64,000 nt of DNA. Source: Acholoe squamosa (taxonomy: Eukaryota > Annelida > Polychaeta > Phyllodocida > Polynoidae). The translations under genes were made by a program, and so were the position numbers. How positions within the stretch are numbered: position 1 is the stretch's first letter; each line of letters starts with the position of its first letter. The stretch spans positions 24,919,830 through 24,983,829 of the forward strand of contig OX439040.1 in assembly GCA_949317995.1 (NCBI GenBank). Direction: 5' to 3'. Positions 46,126-57,437 of the stretch are shown here, one piece after another. The notes beneath the pieces are model-generated. The model was not told where the DNA came from, searched no databases, and saw only the letters and a program-made list of their open reading frames with translations.

Positions 46126-46560
46126 ATATATGAGTAATACTACAGTAAACTGTAGCACAACTACAGTAAAGCTTATACAATAACTAATACTATAGAATAT
46201 ACTATATGGTCAGGTTGTATGGGTAATACTACAGGAAACTATACTAAAACTATACTAAAACTATAGCAAACTATAGTAACTAATACTATAGTATACTATA
46301 GGATCAGGTTGTATGGGTAATACTACAGTAAACTATAGTACAACGATAATAAACTATAGTAACTAATACTATAGTTTACTCCAGTCACATAATATTTGGT
46401 CCATTATTGTAGTATACTATAGTGTGCTATAGTAAACTATAGTACAACATGCAAGGGAATTCTATAGTATATTTATTACAGTAAACTATGATAAACTATA
46501 GTCAACTATAGTTTACTCTAGTACTTACTATAGTATTTTTCTAGCTGGGACAATATAGCT

Positions 46561-47670
46561 TTTGCAGTGCACTGTGAGTCTCATATCAAAGATCTAATTG
46601 GAGAGGGAGTGCCCTGTACAACCTTACTCACTTGAGGCTACATCTAGCCGCCAGAATGAGTATGATCAGCCCCAGGATCTGCAAGAGTATTAGCCTAGGA
46701 TCAGGATGAGTATCAAATCAATGTCATTTTGGCGACAGTCTTGATCCAGCCTCAAATGAGTAAGACTTTTTTAAATGCACACAACAACACAATGGTTTAA
46801 CGATGAATCGCAGGGCTTTGCCCTGTAATTATCAGACATATTAAATCGCAGAGCCTCTTCAACGTGAAGCCTTCAATATTTGGCCATATAAACATTAGAT
46901 CAACTAGGTTTTTAAAACAAAACATCTGGACCTTGACTAAGATTTTTAAAAAAGCCTTGACTTTTAGTGTTAGCACCTAGATTTTTCATTTTCCTATGTA
47001 CGTCTGTGTCCCCTTTTGTGGGAACAGCTGCAATGATTGTATAGTGGAGTGTCAGCCATTAGCACCTAAGAATGGTTAGACCAGACACTTGGTAAATGGG
47101 AACAGACAATCTGGTTGACTTCTCACGACTGACATAAAGTCAAAGTTAGTGTGGGAAACATCGACTCTGCCGACCCCAGCTTGTAGAACGTAGAAGGAAA
47201 GCAGGGGTCAGAAAGAGTATTATGATAACATATTGTTTCTCGCACATTTCACTGTTTGAATTTTCGCTAATAAGATGATTCACAATGTTGCAAAAGTATA
47301 GAAAATATCGTTTGGATTAGCAAAATTTAGCCCGACCGATGATCTGTTGGAACAAGGTCTAGCCTAAATACAACCATAACTTAAACAGCGACCATAAAGT
47401 GACAATAAATTAAAAACCTGCCACCTGAACCAATTAAGGCTAGGTGGTTACTATGATCGGGTTTTCATCATTTTGTGAACTTTTGTCAAAAGTATGCAAC
47501 TTTTTAACAGAAGCAAAATTGAGAACATTATAACAATCAGATATAGACTTTAAAGTAGCGTATATTATTCAAACTAGACTGAGGACAGCAGAGGGCATGG
47601 TCTGCACACCTTAACAGTAGTTCCAGTGAGGGAGTGGGATATATAAGCAAGCTGTGTCTCATTAAATAAT
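46561..47670. other. No gene recognised
   Basis: Unique sequence without supported features. Confidence 0.4.
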
Positions 47671-47781
47671 GGGAAGGTGCTAAGCCCCTGATACTGCAGC
47701 TACACCAATTAACCAATCAATTGAGAGCATGGAATAAATTATGATTAACAGCTGCATGTAACATGGACTCAGCACCTTCCC
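47671..47781. mobile_element. Small inverted-repeat element, GGGAAGGTGCT ends
   Basis: GGGAAGGTGCTAAGCCC and GGACTCAGCACCTTCCC are inverses with two differences; 111 bp. No target duplication seen. Confidence 0.5.
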
Positions 47782-47983
47782 TTTTGTTCACATAGCTAGA
47801 GACTAAAAGCACACTTCAAACTGATTATAGCCCTATTAAACGTCAGGTTTAAATCTTCTTTATAGTTGAATATCCGGTGTATGTAATGAATTTCCGGTGT
47901 ATGGATAGAATTTCCAGTTTATTGATAGAATTTCCAGTTTATGGAGAAAGAAAGGGCGATGAAAAGGCACGACGAAAAAACAT

Positions 47984-48057
47984 AGCCGGCGAGGAGAGGC
48001 GAACTTGGTACCCCTTGATTGGCAGTCGGTCGCCTTAACCGCTCGGCCATGGAGTCA
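47984..48057 (-). repeat. tRNA-Ser/Leu-like sequence
   Basis: On the minus strand, ATGGCCGAGCGGTTAAGGCG is a strong class II tRNA A box and D arm, followed by GACTGCCAATC at the anticodon position, a GGGGTACC variable arm and GTTCGCCTCTCC in place of the T arm. The T arm is degenerate, so this is a pseudogene or SINE head. Confidence 0.6.
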
Positions 48058-48096
48058 CTGGTGGAGGGCCAAAAATAACCAAGTTATGATCCCATG

Positions 48097-48306
48097 CATC
48101 CTCTTTCCCCCCTTCCCCTGTCCTCCTTCCCCTGTCCCCCTTCCCCTGTTCCCCTTCTCCTGTCCCCCTTCCCCTGTCCACCTTCCCCTATCCCCCTTCC
48201 CCTGTCCCACCTCCCCTATCCCCCTTCCCCTGTCCCACCTCCCCTATCCCCCTTCCCATGTCCCCTTTCCCCTGTCCACCTTCCCCTATCCCCCTTCCCT
48301 CTTCCC
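48097..48306. repeat. CCCCTTCCCCTGTCC pyrimidine minisatellite
   Basis: About 16 units of 12-15 bp. Spurious Pro-rich frames arise from it. Downstream, 48300-48500, CCCGTGTATG recurs at 20-40 bp spacing. Confidence 0.9.
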
Positions 48307-48519
48307 TTGACCCATGTATGGCATTTTGTATGTCCACACATCCCGTGTATGGCCCTTCAAATGTTCCTGTGTATAGGCCAAAAAATATCCCGTGTTTTTT
48401 CCTCAGGTAGAGCCCGTGTATTGGGTGAAAAGCCTAAAATCCCGTGTATGTTATATATGTCCTGTGTATGAATTGGTTGTCACATGTATGGAAAAGTCCT
48501 ATGTACCCTCCTCAGGTGT

Positions 48520-49819
48520 ATAAGGGCACTATACGCCCGAGCAGCTCAGGCATATAGCACTTGGCCCGACAAGACATCGCATGTGATGACTGTCACCCAG
48601 ACCCCGAGTCATGAACTTTTGCCTTTGTATGTGCTCTAAAAAGGTGTATGTATTGTGGGATCAGGGAGAATAGTGTTAGACAGGTCACCCCCACGAACAT
48701 AATTATAGCTAGGTTGTTAGCACATTTGTAAGAGGAAACTTTAGTATTTTAGCAATTCATTTCAGGCCATTCACTGTAGTGTTAGTGCAGTTATTAATAT
48801 ATGCAAACCTTAAAAACTGATTCTTGTGGGGTGCTGCATTTTTTTTTTCTGTCCCATAGATGTCATACTTTGATATTGCTGTAGTTTAATTGATGCATTC
48901 TTTTAGATATGAAATAAACCAGAGTTAAAGACATTTTTCTTTTCTTTAGCTCGTCCAGACAGTGTCAAGTTCCTCTTTGTTTAAAAAAAAAATCACGGCA
49001 AATTCTATTATGCCACCCAAGTCATTATTTCCCAAGTCACAGTGATCGCACTCCTACACTCAATTGTAAAGCCCCGATTGTAAATATGCAGGACATTGTT
49101 GTGTATTGGGTACGGAGCAATCTGCTGTAGGGTCATAAGGATTGTATGAACAGCACTTCTTACTGTTTTCTAAAAATAAAAGCGGTATTACAGTGCATGG
49201 TTTCTATGACCTTCGGTCATGTCTATATGACTACTGTCCAATCTCTAGCGCATTAAGCCATCATCGGTGATTGTACTATATGGACCCAGTGCCATATATA
49301 AACAGATCTATAAGTCCATTCCCTGCCCCACCGTGCTGCTGTGCCACTGCTGTGTACATGTGTGCTACCCAACTACAAGATTACAGACAGGTTAGGATAA
49401 TCAATGAAAGGTCAGATCATTGTAGAGGAGAAAAGATAAGTATAGCCTAAAATGTACCTCTAAAAATAGAGTAGTAGTTTCTTTGTGCTTCTGAATGGCT
49501 CATCACGTAGTAGGGACTTTTAGAAACAGTCTCCTCCTCTTCCTGCCATCTTACACAGTCAGTTCACATTAAGGCCTACCTGTAGTACGTACACCATTAC
49601 TACCCAGTTAGTGTCGGCTATGGTTCCAGCTCTCTGTTTACTTTGGTGAGTTTACTTTGAGGTAGGGACATTGATGTATCCATCCAATGTATCTCCCAAT
49701 TGTTATAACCTACTTCAATGGCTTCGGTTTTACACTACTTCCTTTCTCTCTACCTGCTTTGTGTCCTCTCCGCCCTCTACCCCTCAATAATATACGCCCT
49801 CCCTCATCAACCTTTGTCC
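48520..49819. other. No gene recognised; upstream flank of the candidate gene
   Basis: No clear exon or repeat. If 50.0-51.35 kb is the first exon region, distal regulatory sequence would lie here, but I see no defined site. Confidence 0.35.
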
Positions 49820-49975
49820 CTCCCTCCCCTGCCTCTCTGTCTTTGTCTGTCTGTCTGTCTCCCTCTGTCTGTCTCTGTCTGTCTGTCCGTCTCTGCCTCT
49901 GTCTGTCTCTGTCTGTCTCTGTCTGTCTGTATGTCTCTGTCTATCTCTGTCTCTCTCTCTGTCTCTCTCTCTTCC
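49820..49975. repeat. (CTGT)n/(CT)n microsatellite
   Basis: CTGTCTGTCTCTGTCTGT-type tract of about 150 bases on the plus strand. Confidence 0.93.
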
Positions 49976-50019
49976 CCCTCTCTCCTATCACGCCATTTAT
50001 ATTGCTGGCAGGACTCCTA

Positions 50020-50884
50020 AATTGCTCGCATTTATTTATCCCGAACACTTCGCATGTGCAGAGAGCACCACCAGAGCTGCTCACCACAAGCTTGGTTTTC
50101 ACTGGTGTAGATGGCGCGACAGTCGGGGGGAGGGGAGGGATGGGAGAGCTGAGCTGGGTGGGAGGGAACCATACAAAAGTTGGATGAGAGTTGTGGCGGT
50201 GAGCAGAAGCAGATCAGCTCACGAGCGGCTCAGCGAGATAGAGAGTGAGTGTGTGAGCAGATAAGGCTTTTGGAGTGATTTATGGGACCTGGCCCTGCAG
50301 GACAACACTAGCCACCACTGCAGCCGCCACTACCCACCCACTTCCTTTTTGTAGCTATATAGAGCGACTGTGAGCAGCTCAATGCATTGTGTGAGGTGAC
50401 TCACTAGTAGACAGACAGACTGAGCAGCTCACTGAGTCTATAGACAAGTGATTTAACCCTGGGAGCTACTCCCTGATAACTAACTCTGCATCACTAGCTG
50501 TTTGTACCAAATAAGTGGCATATCCTCATTAAGGGTGTACACATACTAGTGAGCGCACCCATTTAAGTTGCAAAGGAGAACTGCAAAGGGACTCTTTGAG
50601 GAACACATAAGGGATCGTCGTCTATTATGGTCTGAGAGAAACCTTTATCTTAAGTGACAGATATTTCTATATGAATTGAGACATTTGAGTGAAGGACGGC
50701 TCAGACTTGGTACAACTATCCAATTTCTCACTGTCACACTGCCCACACTAGGTGGCACGTTAGAGTTAATCTTTATATTGGAGTCTCTCCATCTTCCAAT
50801 CTCATGTGCCGGTAGTACAACGGCCCAGTCGTGGAGAGGTTATACGCTCTGCTCTATGCCCTAGAGGCCCGGAACGGACAATCA
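50020..50884 (+). other. Probable 5' untranslated / promoter-proximal region
   Basis: Richer in G, C and CpG than the flanks (about 50090-50350), with repeated GAGCAGCTCA-type segments (50213, 50372, 50430). It lies directly upstream of the candidate coding exon. Whether it is transcribed as 5' UTR or the exon starts at an acceptor near CGGTAG (about 50815) cannot be decided from sequence. Confidence 0.35.
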
Positions 50885-51350
50885 ATGTTCCAGCCTCTAG
50901 GAGGCAATCCTAACAGGCAGGACAACAACAATATCAACAATATTAACAACAATAACAACAACCCGCTCAGCAGCACGGGATCAAAAAGTAACTCTTGCAG
51001 ATTTCGCCCAGTTTCCCCTAAGACCACAATGACACCTAACCGGTTGGGGTTGGGTGGGGGCAGCTCACCTAATAGCAGCACCCCACCACCTAAAAGCCCC
51101 AGATTGCAGGGATCTCATTCACCCCTCATCATCTTTCCTTCCAGTATGAGGACCATCCCGTTTACAGTACCCACAGCAGGACTGGTGGGGTCCAGTCGGG
51201 CACGCTCCAATGACCCACGACTACTTGCTGACCAAGATGGTGTATCATCAACGGGAACAGGGAGCGGATCTGAGCCGACCACACCTTCCAACTCCATGTC
51301 ACGGGGGTCCATCGACAGTATCTTCTCAACAGGATCAGACCCAACACGAG
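50885..51350 (+). CDS. 5' coding exon of an unidentified host gene
   Basis: The frame is open from an in-frame TAG just before 50815. The first ATG is 50885-50887, in a weak Kozak context. The exon encodes 155 residues plus one base and ends ACACGAG|GTAAGTGC, an ideal 5' splice site, so the next exon starts in phase 1. The product begins MFQPLGGNPNRQDN, then has an Asn-rich run, several Ser-Pro/Thr-Pro sites (RPVSPKTTMTP, STPPPKSPRL), a short hydrophobic patch (SPLIIFPSSMRTIPFTVP) and Ser/Thr/Gly-rich sequence with SRGSIDSIFSTGS. It looks like a disordered, phosphorylatable N-terminus of a signalling or scaffold protein. No domain or family is recognised. Confidence 0.6.
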
Positions 51351-51415
51351 GTAAGTGCATTATCACTTTGTGTGGTCCTTTAATTAAGAGTCGCCGATCC
51401 AGGAGCGCATCATAC

Positions 51416-51457
51416 CCAGATGGTCGTCATGATGCACGCATCATAACGACCATCTGG
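51416..51457. repeat. CCAGATGGTCGT hairpin
   Basis: CCAGATGGTCGT...ACGACCATCTGG with inner ATGATGC/GCATCAT; 42 bases with 19 of 21 positions pairing. It is 65 bases after the splice donor. Family relatives at 21727-21770 and in degenerate form near 29812-29880. Confidence 0.75.
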
Positions 51458-52882
51458 GGGTGTATCAGCATTGTAGTAGGCTTGGTTGCAGTCAGGACTG
51501 CGTCCATGTCTCATGACGACCGTGGTGCTTTAGGACTAATGTCCAGATAACATAGTGCATAGTGGTTTATCGATCTCTGAAGGTTTAGCATGACGCACCA
51601 ATGCAACATCGGTGAGTAACTCTCTCGGAGTAGATTGATGCACAATAAAAATAAAAGATAAATGTGTGTTGTTTTACGTATAAAAGGAGACCGTCCTGTT
51701 TGGGCCCTCCTCTTTCATCTGTTTTTCTACCTATTTTTTTTCTCTCACCTTTTAAGTACTGTGCAGTGGACCAGGTACATGTCCGATTATATACTAACTG
51801 GACGAGGAGTCTGCTGTATTGGCTTCTTTGCACTCCCTATGCTGTTTTTGGTAAAATATATCAATCAGATAACTGTGTATGGCACAGTGAGGCCATACAC
51901 AAGTTTGCATTGTGTACTTCGTATATCACATTTCGTATTTCATTTCATCCACGCTGATTGATATTAGTAATGACATTAGAGAATTCATATCCCAGCCCCT
52001 GGCTCGATACGTGATAATCCGAGTCTTCCTCTCATAAAAAGAGTAACAATTCCTCCTGGGGCATGAATTTCCTAGAAATAGAAAGGATACAGTTAGTTAA
52101 TTTCCCTCAAAAGGACGAGTTCAGGATATGGGCCTAGTATCGAATTATTAGGATTAATTTCGCTAATTGAACACAAGGCACCACTGTAGGGACAGGTGTG
52201 TAGGCCTATATGTGGGGGGCCTTTCTGGGAGTCATTCTCCAAAGACTAACGCTAACGGATGGACCCGGTCATTCTGTACCGACCTGCACTTTCTTAGAGA
52301 CATATTTCAGTATATTTGTAAATATGGTGCAATTCATTGAGTGATGTTCACCAGCCTGAGGACTATTGAATTCACCAACTCACTATTACTTAATGACACT
52401 TCATTTTGTTAAAAGTCTATGTCTTGGCTTATTGGAAAGGTTGATTCACGTCACCAACTCCTAACAGGTCAGTCTTTATAGCCTGTTGCGTAAAACCATA
52501 GCTTTTAAACCTCACATATGCAATGTTTTTATTCAGACAGTTATTAAACCTATTAAATATCATCCTATCTACATCATATTTCAGGTCCATAATGTTACAA
52601 TAGATGTCTTTATGTGTAGTAAAAATTAAAATCCCTGTGCCAAGAATTTTTTCTATTACACCTAATTGCCAAATTTGGAGATTATCAAAATTCTTTAAAA
52701 TGTAGCTTAGAATTCTCAACCTTGCCCTCATACATTCAAAAATGACTAGATTTATATGAAAATCAATCTCTATCATCTACAATGCCCCTACATTCAATAA
52801 ATGTTACTCGTTTGCAACAATATTTGATAAGGCTAGTATGGTCCAGATCTGTGAGGACACTTCTGAACACTGAAAAAAAGTA
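51458..52882. other. No gene recognised; dispersed repeat at its right
   Basis: 52410-52505 resembles 16215-16305, and 52503-52520 has an inverted copy of the TGCATATGTGAGGTTT motif that heads the following tandem repeats. Otherwise unique. Confidence 0.4.
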
Positions 52883-53592
52883 GCGTATGTGAGGTTTTTG
52901 ATAGAATTTTCCACTTCAGAGATACTTTTAACCATCACAGATCATCTGCATCACTTTATCTTGTACAGAATGAGTTAAGGTTACTATTTCAAAGCCATAT
53001 ATAGACAGTTTAAGTGTATTATGGGTCATTTTTACTGTTTTGAAAAATAATTCTCACACTTTTACAACACTTCTGACTCCGAGCACATGCCATGTACAGA
53101 CTAGGGCACCTCAAATACTCTTCTTTTACTAGGCACAAAACTCTATTACTTATTGCAAATCAGATAATCAACATAGAACATCACTCAGGTCCATCATGCT
53201 CATTCTATTATGACACACCCAAAAATGTTGCGTATGTGAGGTTTTAGAGAGAATTTTCCAAGTCCACCTGAGTAAGAGTAATATAAAATATCACAGATCA
53301 TCTGCATCACTATATCTTGTACAGAACAAGTTGAATCACTATTTCAAAGCCATATCTAGACAGTTAAAGTGTATTATGTGTCATTTCTATTGCCTTGAAA
53401 AAAAAACTCACACTTTTACAACACTTCTGACACTAAGCACATGTCATGTGCTACTTATATACAGACTAGGATACCCCAAATACTCTTTTTCTACAAGGCA
53501 CATAACTATTACTCATTGCAAAACAGATAATCAACATAGAACATCACTCAGGTTCATCAGCTTCATTCTACTATGACACACCCAAAAACATT
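52883..53592. repeat. Tandem duplication, about 350-bp units
   Basis: Two units (52883-53229 and 53230-53592) start with GCGTATGTGAGGTTTT, and both include ATCACAGATCATCTGCATCAC, TCAAAGCCATAT.TAGACAGTT and ATAATCAACATAGAACATCAC. A third GCGTATGTGAGGTTTT starts at 53593, and GCATATGTGAGGTTTC is at about 53943. Confidence 0.85.
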
Positions 53593-55635
53593 GCGTATGT
53601 GAGGTTTTCCTTGCTGAGACCGAAAGACCCCCACATGGTCCGTACTACTTGGCCTTGATTTTTGTTTTAACCAAACAGTTTCTATACATATTAAACAAGA
53701 ATACACTAGAAAAAAAGAGTTTTTCATGTATATATAACCTACAGTCCTGTAAAAGTTTACCTCACACAGGCAACATTTTAGGAATTGAATTTTAGTTTAT
53801 GAGATCTAGCTTGTATGTTCGACAAACTATCAGTTTTATTTATTTACCATCTTAACCTCCCTAGGGACCCTGCTCAACACAATGAATGAGAACAGCGAGG
53901 ATACATTATTTTTATGGAAGTTAGGAGTATAAAAAAAATCGTTGCATATGTGAGGTTTCTTGCAGTTAAGTATTATAAGACATTTGGGGCAGAAGGTTGA
54001 GCTAGTGATATGACCAAAACATTTTAAATAGATAGCTATGACCCCTACCAAAGTTAAACAGGTTTATGACACTCTAAAGCTGTCTACCTTGAAAAATAAT
54101 GGTGGGAATGATAGAAAATTGGTGAAAAAAGGGCATTTCGGTGTGTTGTGTAACTTCGAGCCTCTGTAACTCATCCAATTATAAGTTGATATACATAAAC
54201 CTGCACTCTGCCTGAAGCTCAAGATATCTTCTATCAAATGTAACTAGGATAAGGTAGAATGGTAATCTACATTTCATACTGAAGCTCCCCAAAGCTAAAA
54301 AAGCCCTAAAATGGGCCCAAACATCACTCAGTGGATCTGCCCTAATGGGGAGTTCCAAGAAACAATGTTTTTGTGTCTTTTTCGCTTCATGGAGCTACAG
54401 TAAACATTTTAAGGCACCCTTCTTTATTATTCCAGTCTAATTTGATAGAAAATACTGAGGCTTACAAAAAATGGCAAATTTACATTTGTCAACCTTTCAT
54501 TTTGGGAGATATCAGGCGCCAAAGGTGAAAGATTTTCCAAATTTTGCCATTTTGATTCATTTTCTCTGATTTTAAAGTCATATATTGCTTAACTAAGCAC
54601 TTCTAGATCACCATAAACTTTTTGCTTTAGTGGGAGGTCCTATCTAACATTCCCATGTCATTTGAAGTTGATACGACTCATAAATTTTTCAAGGTACCTC
54701 TACCTATGAAAAAAGACAGGTTTTCTTCTCACCAAGCCTATCATATATTTAAACTGGCTAGCCTGTTAAAATACCAGCTTTAACCTTCTTGATACCCACT
54801 ATCAATGGGGTTCCTATAAGGGTGTATTTAACAGAAAAGAAGTTTGGCCTTATCTATAAAATCCCCACCACCATAAGCTTGGAAGGGATTTTCAATTCTG
54901 AAGGTGTGACTCATGCTGAATTGGGCCAATTCAATGTGGGTCACAAAATGTGATTGTTACAGAAGAATGCTAACTAGTCTAAGCAATCATCTTGAATAGT
55001 GTTAAACTGTTTCCTGTTGATTAGTAGACATGGTTGGGAGGTTAAAAATGACGAAATGAGTTATGTTAATTTATTTTTTGTAAGGCCTGGCCAGCAAATG
55101 GTCGGAAGTGTGCCTAAAAAAGGCTACCATTTATTTTCATTGAGGGCCTTCCTGAGCTTCTTAAGTAAAGTGTAGTAGACACACTCTACGGAAAGTAAAC
55201 TGATTTTTAAGAGTATGTGATGAATTTTGTTTAATTGAGGGTAAAGTTAAAATTGTGGAGAAAAAGCCAAGATATAGGGCTTTCCATGAAATTAAGTAAT
55301 ATTGAATAATATTGAGTTTGTTAATCCATCAGTTCTGAGCCTAATATGCATTAAAAAGTGGATTGCCCCATATACTCTGCCTCTTGAGGATATTTCAAAA
55401 CAGTGCTAGATTTGCACTAGTTTGAAATAACCCCTTTATGGTGCAGTTGGACAGCAGAGTGGGTACCATCCTTATCAATACGTCAGCTACTGACAGCTGA
55501 ACGCAGCCGTTGGTGTCTATAATTACAATGCCCAAGGTTCACACCTTGCGCATGTGAGAATTGCTGAGGTCGCTCCTTACCAGGTGGAATCTATGGTATT
55601 ATACATAATATACAGGCAAACGCACACTGTTTCTC
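53593..55635. other. No gene recognised
   Basis: AT-rich intronic-looking sequence. No coding support. Confidence 0.4.
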
Positions 55636-55860
55636 GTCAGTCCCTGTGGCATAATGCATAGGGAGGTGGCATTTGGATAAGTAGGGTATGGGTCCGACCC
55701 CTACCTTTGGCAATGAAATTCTCCTAGGTTTTAACATGTGACATATGATGCATGACATCCTGATATGCACCTTGCAATTTTTCACATTACAGTGCAAATT
55801 AAGCAGGAATACCAGCTCGGGGATATCCAGAAAAAGCACCCAAAATCACAGAAATCGTGT
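55636..55860 (+). repeat. tRNA-derived SINE, copy 1
   Basis: Starts TCTCGTCAGTCCCTGTGGC, as at 60711. GTGGCATAATGCATAGGG is the A-box region and GGGTCCGACCCC the B box. The body continues GGCAATGAAATT..AGGTTTTAACATGTGACATA, and 55820-55860 (GGATATCCAGAAAAAGCAC) matches 60930-60975. The palindromic hairpin seen in other copies is missing. Confidence 0.75.
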
Positions 55861-56302
55861 AATAATTTGGGATATTGCACATTTATTCCAGTACTGATAT
55901 CTAATACCTTAAATACCCATTATTGTATCACCTGTAACAAAACGAACAACAGCAACAAAATGATACCTCTTATAATGCATGCTGAAAGGTCACTCATATC
56001 AATTGTTCTGTTGTGGCGTGGCTGAATACCACCAACGCCCATGAGTAGGATGATTTTTCTATTCTCATCAAACCTTTTTTCCATTGCCCCATGGAGGCGG
56101 TGAAATGACGAACCTCAACTAGGCCAATCGGTGGTTAATTGGCAGTGGCCTTACCTGTAGCCAGGTCCCTCATTGTTAGTATCTCTTGATTCTCTATGGC
56201 CATCAAGTGTCAATACAAAGTGACGTATCAGTGCATAGGCTGTTGTCCATTGGTCCATTACCTAACATTGAGTAGGTGTGTGTACCGAGAGTATAGGTAA
56301 TG

Positions 56303-56397
56303 GAAAACCTCCTTAGAGCTGGAGGTCTTGCCATAAAACCTCTGAGGTGAAGCTGAGGAGGTTTTATGGCAAAACCTCCAGCTCTAAGGAGGTTTTC
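56303..56397. repeat. 95-nt near-perfect hairpin
   Basis: Arms 56303-56342 and 56358-56397 pair at 39 of 40 positions with a 15-base loop. Arms start GAAAACCTCCTTAGAGCTGG. Related AAAACCTCCT units lie at 56965-57080. Confidence 0.9.
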
Positions 56398-56564
56398 TGA
56401 CTTATACTCCATCCACTGAAGTTTATGTAACAGTAAAACCATAAATATAAGCATATTTTGACATAAACTGTAGAGGCATAGAAGATGATTTGAATCTTTT
56501 ACACTGGCTGTGATACAAAGCTATGATAAATATGTGGTGTTCCAGTCTACAGTCACCAGCAGTC

Positions 56565-57191
56565 TTAATAATATAATGGTTAGCATGTCTGACTTTGAAT
56601 CACAGAATGTGGGTTCAAGACTGCATGCATGAGGAAAGTGTTTTTAAAAAACAAAATCACACCAGGGGTTTGAACCTGTGCGGTCTAGATTTCTAGTCCA
56701 AGGCCTTAACCACTACACTAGATTGACCAGTCAAACTTTCAAAGTGAAATCACCCTGTTTATCTATAATTGATTACTCAGTCATAGAAGTAGCGTATTGC
56801 CCTTCAGTAGATGTTCTAACACCCACAGTATCAGCTGAGGACTCATGGTGTAATGGTTAGCACATGAGACTCAGGATCCCAGCAGTGTCTGGTGCATAGG
56901 TACGAATCCCATATGGGACAGGATTTTCCCAAGAATTACATCTGCTGTTCAAAAATGACCTTGTTCATAAAACCTCCTGCTATGCTTGGCCTATTTCACA
57001 AACCCTCCTCTCAGACCTGACCCAATTCACAAAACCTCCTTCTAGAACTGACCTAATTCATAAAACCTCCTGTTGGCCCCCAAACTGTAGAATATGGAAA
57101 TAGACCTACAATAGGGTGCAGAGCCAGGTGGAGTATAACGGTTAGCGAGTCGCGCTCCTAACCCCAGTTAAGGCCCCTCGTTTGATAACCT
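56565..57191. repeat. Cluster of four tRNA-like sequences
   Basis: Plus 56565-56630 (AATGGTTAGCATG...GGGTTCAAGACTGC), minus 56660-56725 (TAGTGTAGTGGTTAAGGC...CAGGTTCAAACCCCTGG), plus 56840-56920 (CATGGTGTAATGGTTAGCAC...GGTACGAATCCCATATG) and plus 57124-57191 (GGAGTATAACGGTTAGCGAG...CTCGTTTGATAACC). Each has A- and B-box matches at tRNA spacing; the B boxes of the first and last are degenerate. They differ from one another too much to be one recent tandem array. Confidence 0.6.
56965..57080. repeat. AAAACCTCCT tandem repeat
   Basis: Four degenerate units of about 35-40 bp on the theme TTCATAAAACCTCCTNCTAGNACTGACC. The same AAAACCTCC sequence forms the hairpin at 56303. Confidence 0.7.
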
Positions 57192-57437
57192 ATGATACAA
57201 GCAATTCGGTGCCTGTTAGCCCATACATTACTTAGTTATTGTATCCTACCGAATTCGGAATATTGTAGCTTTATTCTTGATAGCGCCAGTATTAACGACA
57301 AAAGACTCCATGTTCTTCAGAACAAAGTTCTAAGAGACTACATTGCCATTCACAACCCCCAGGTTATAAGTGAAGAAGACTGCATCAAAGATTTAGGCTC
57401 CCTACTCTATCTTCTAGGAGAGATACCCAACTTTTGA
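57188..57437 (+). pseudogene. LINE 3' coding fragment
   Basis: An open frame ending at TGA (57435-57437) reads SYCILPNSEYCS..., then DKRLHVLQNKVLRDYIAIHN. This resembles the Y.....RL..LQNKALR region after the RT domain in many LINEs. The sequence to about 58112 ends in CAATAAACAAACAAACA, a LINE-like 3' tail, so 57188-58112 may be one 5'-truncated copy. Confidence 0.4.

Larger units (their letters stand above)
44440..46560. repeat. CTATAGTA-rich satellite, period about 85-95 bp
   Basis: Units run GGGTAATACTACAGTAAAC, then CTATAGTACAAC, CTATAGTAAACTA, CTAATACTATAGTATACTA and a GGATCAGGTTGTAT-like end. At least seven clear GGGTAATACTACAG starts occur (45418, 45513, 45596, 45686, 46130, 46219, 46313). 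The array is interrupted by a 50-bp minisatellite and by a CpG-rich segment. Confidence 0.8.

Noticed and set aside
48005-48471. Pro/Ser/Leu-rich frames
   Set aside because: Arise from the CCCCTTCCCCTGTCC minisatellite.
49687-50187. 166-codon plus-strand frame upstream of the candidate exon
   Set aside because: Its core is translated (CTGT)n/(CT)n microsatellite; no domain, and a different frame from the credible exon.
50885-51350. Assignment to the FAM117/GLCCI1 family
   Set aside because: One short hydrophobic patch with a preceding Arg is reminiscent, but the order of motifs differs and nothing else matches; left unassigned.
56565-57191. Functional tRNA genes
   Set aside because: A and B boxes are present but acceptor stems do not pair and T arms are partly degenerate; described as tRNA-like instead.
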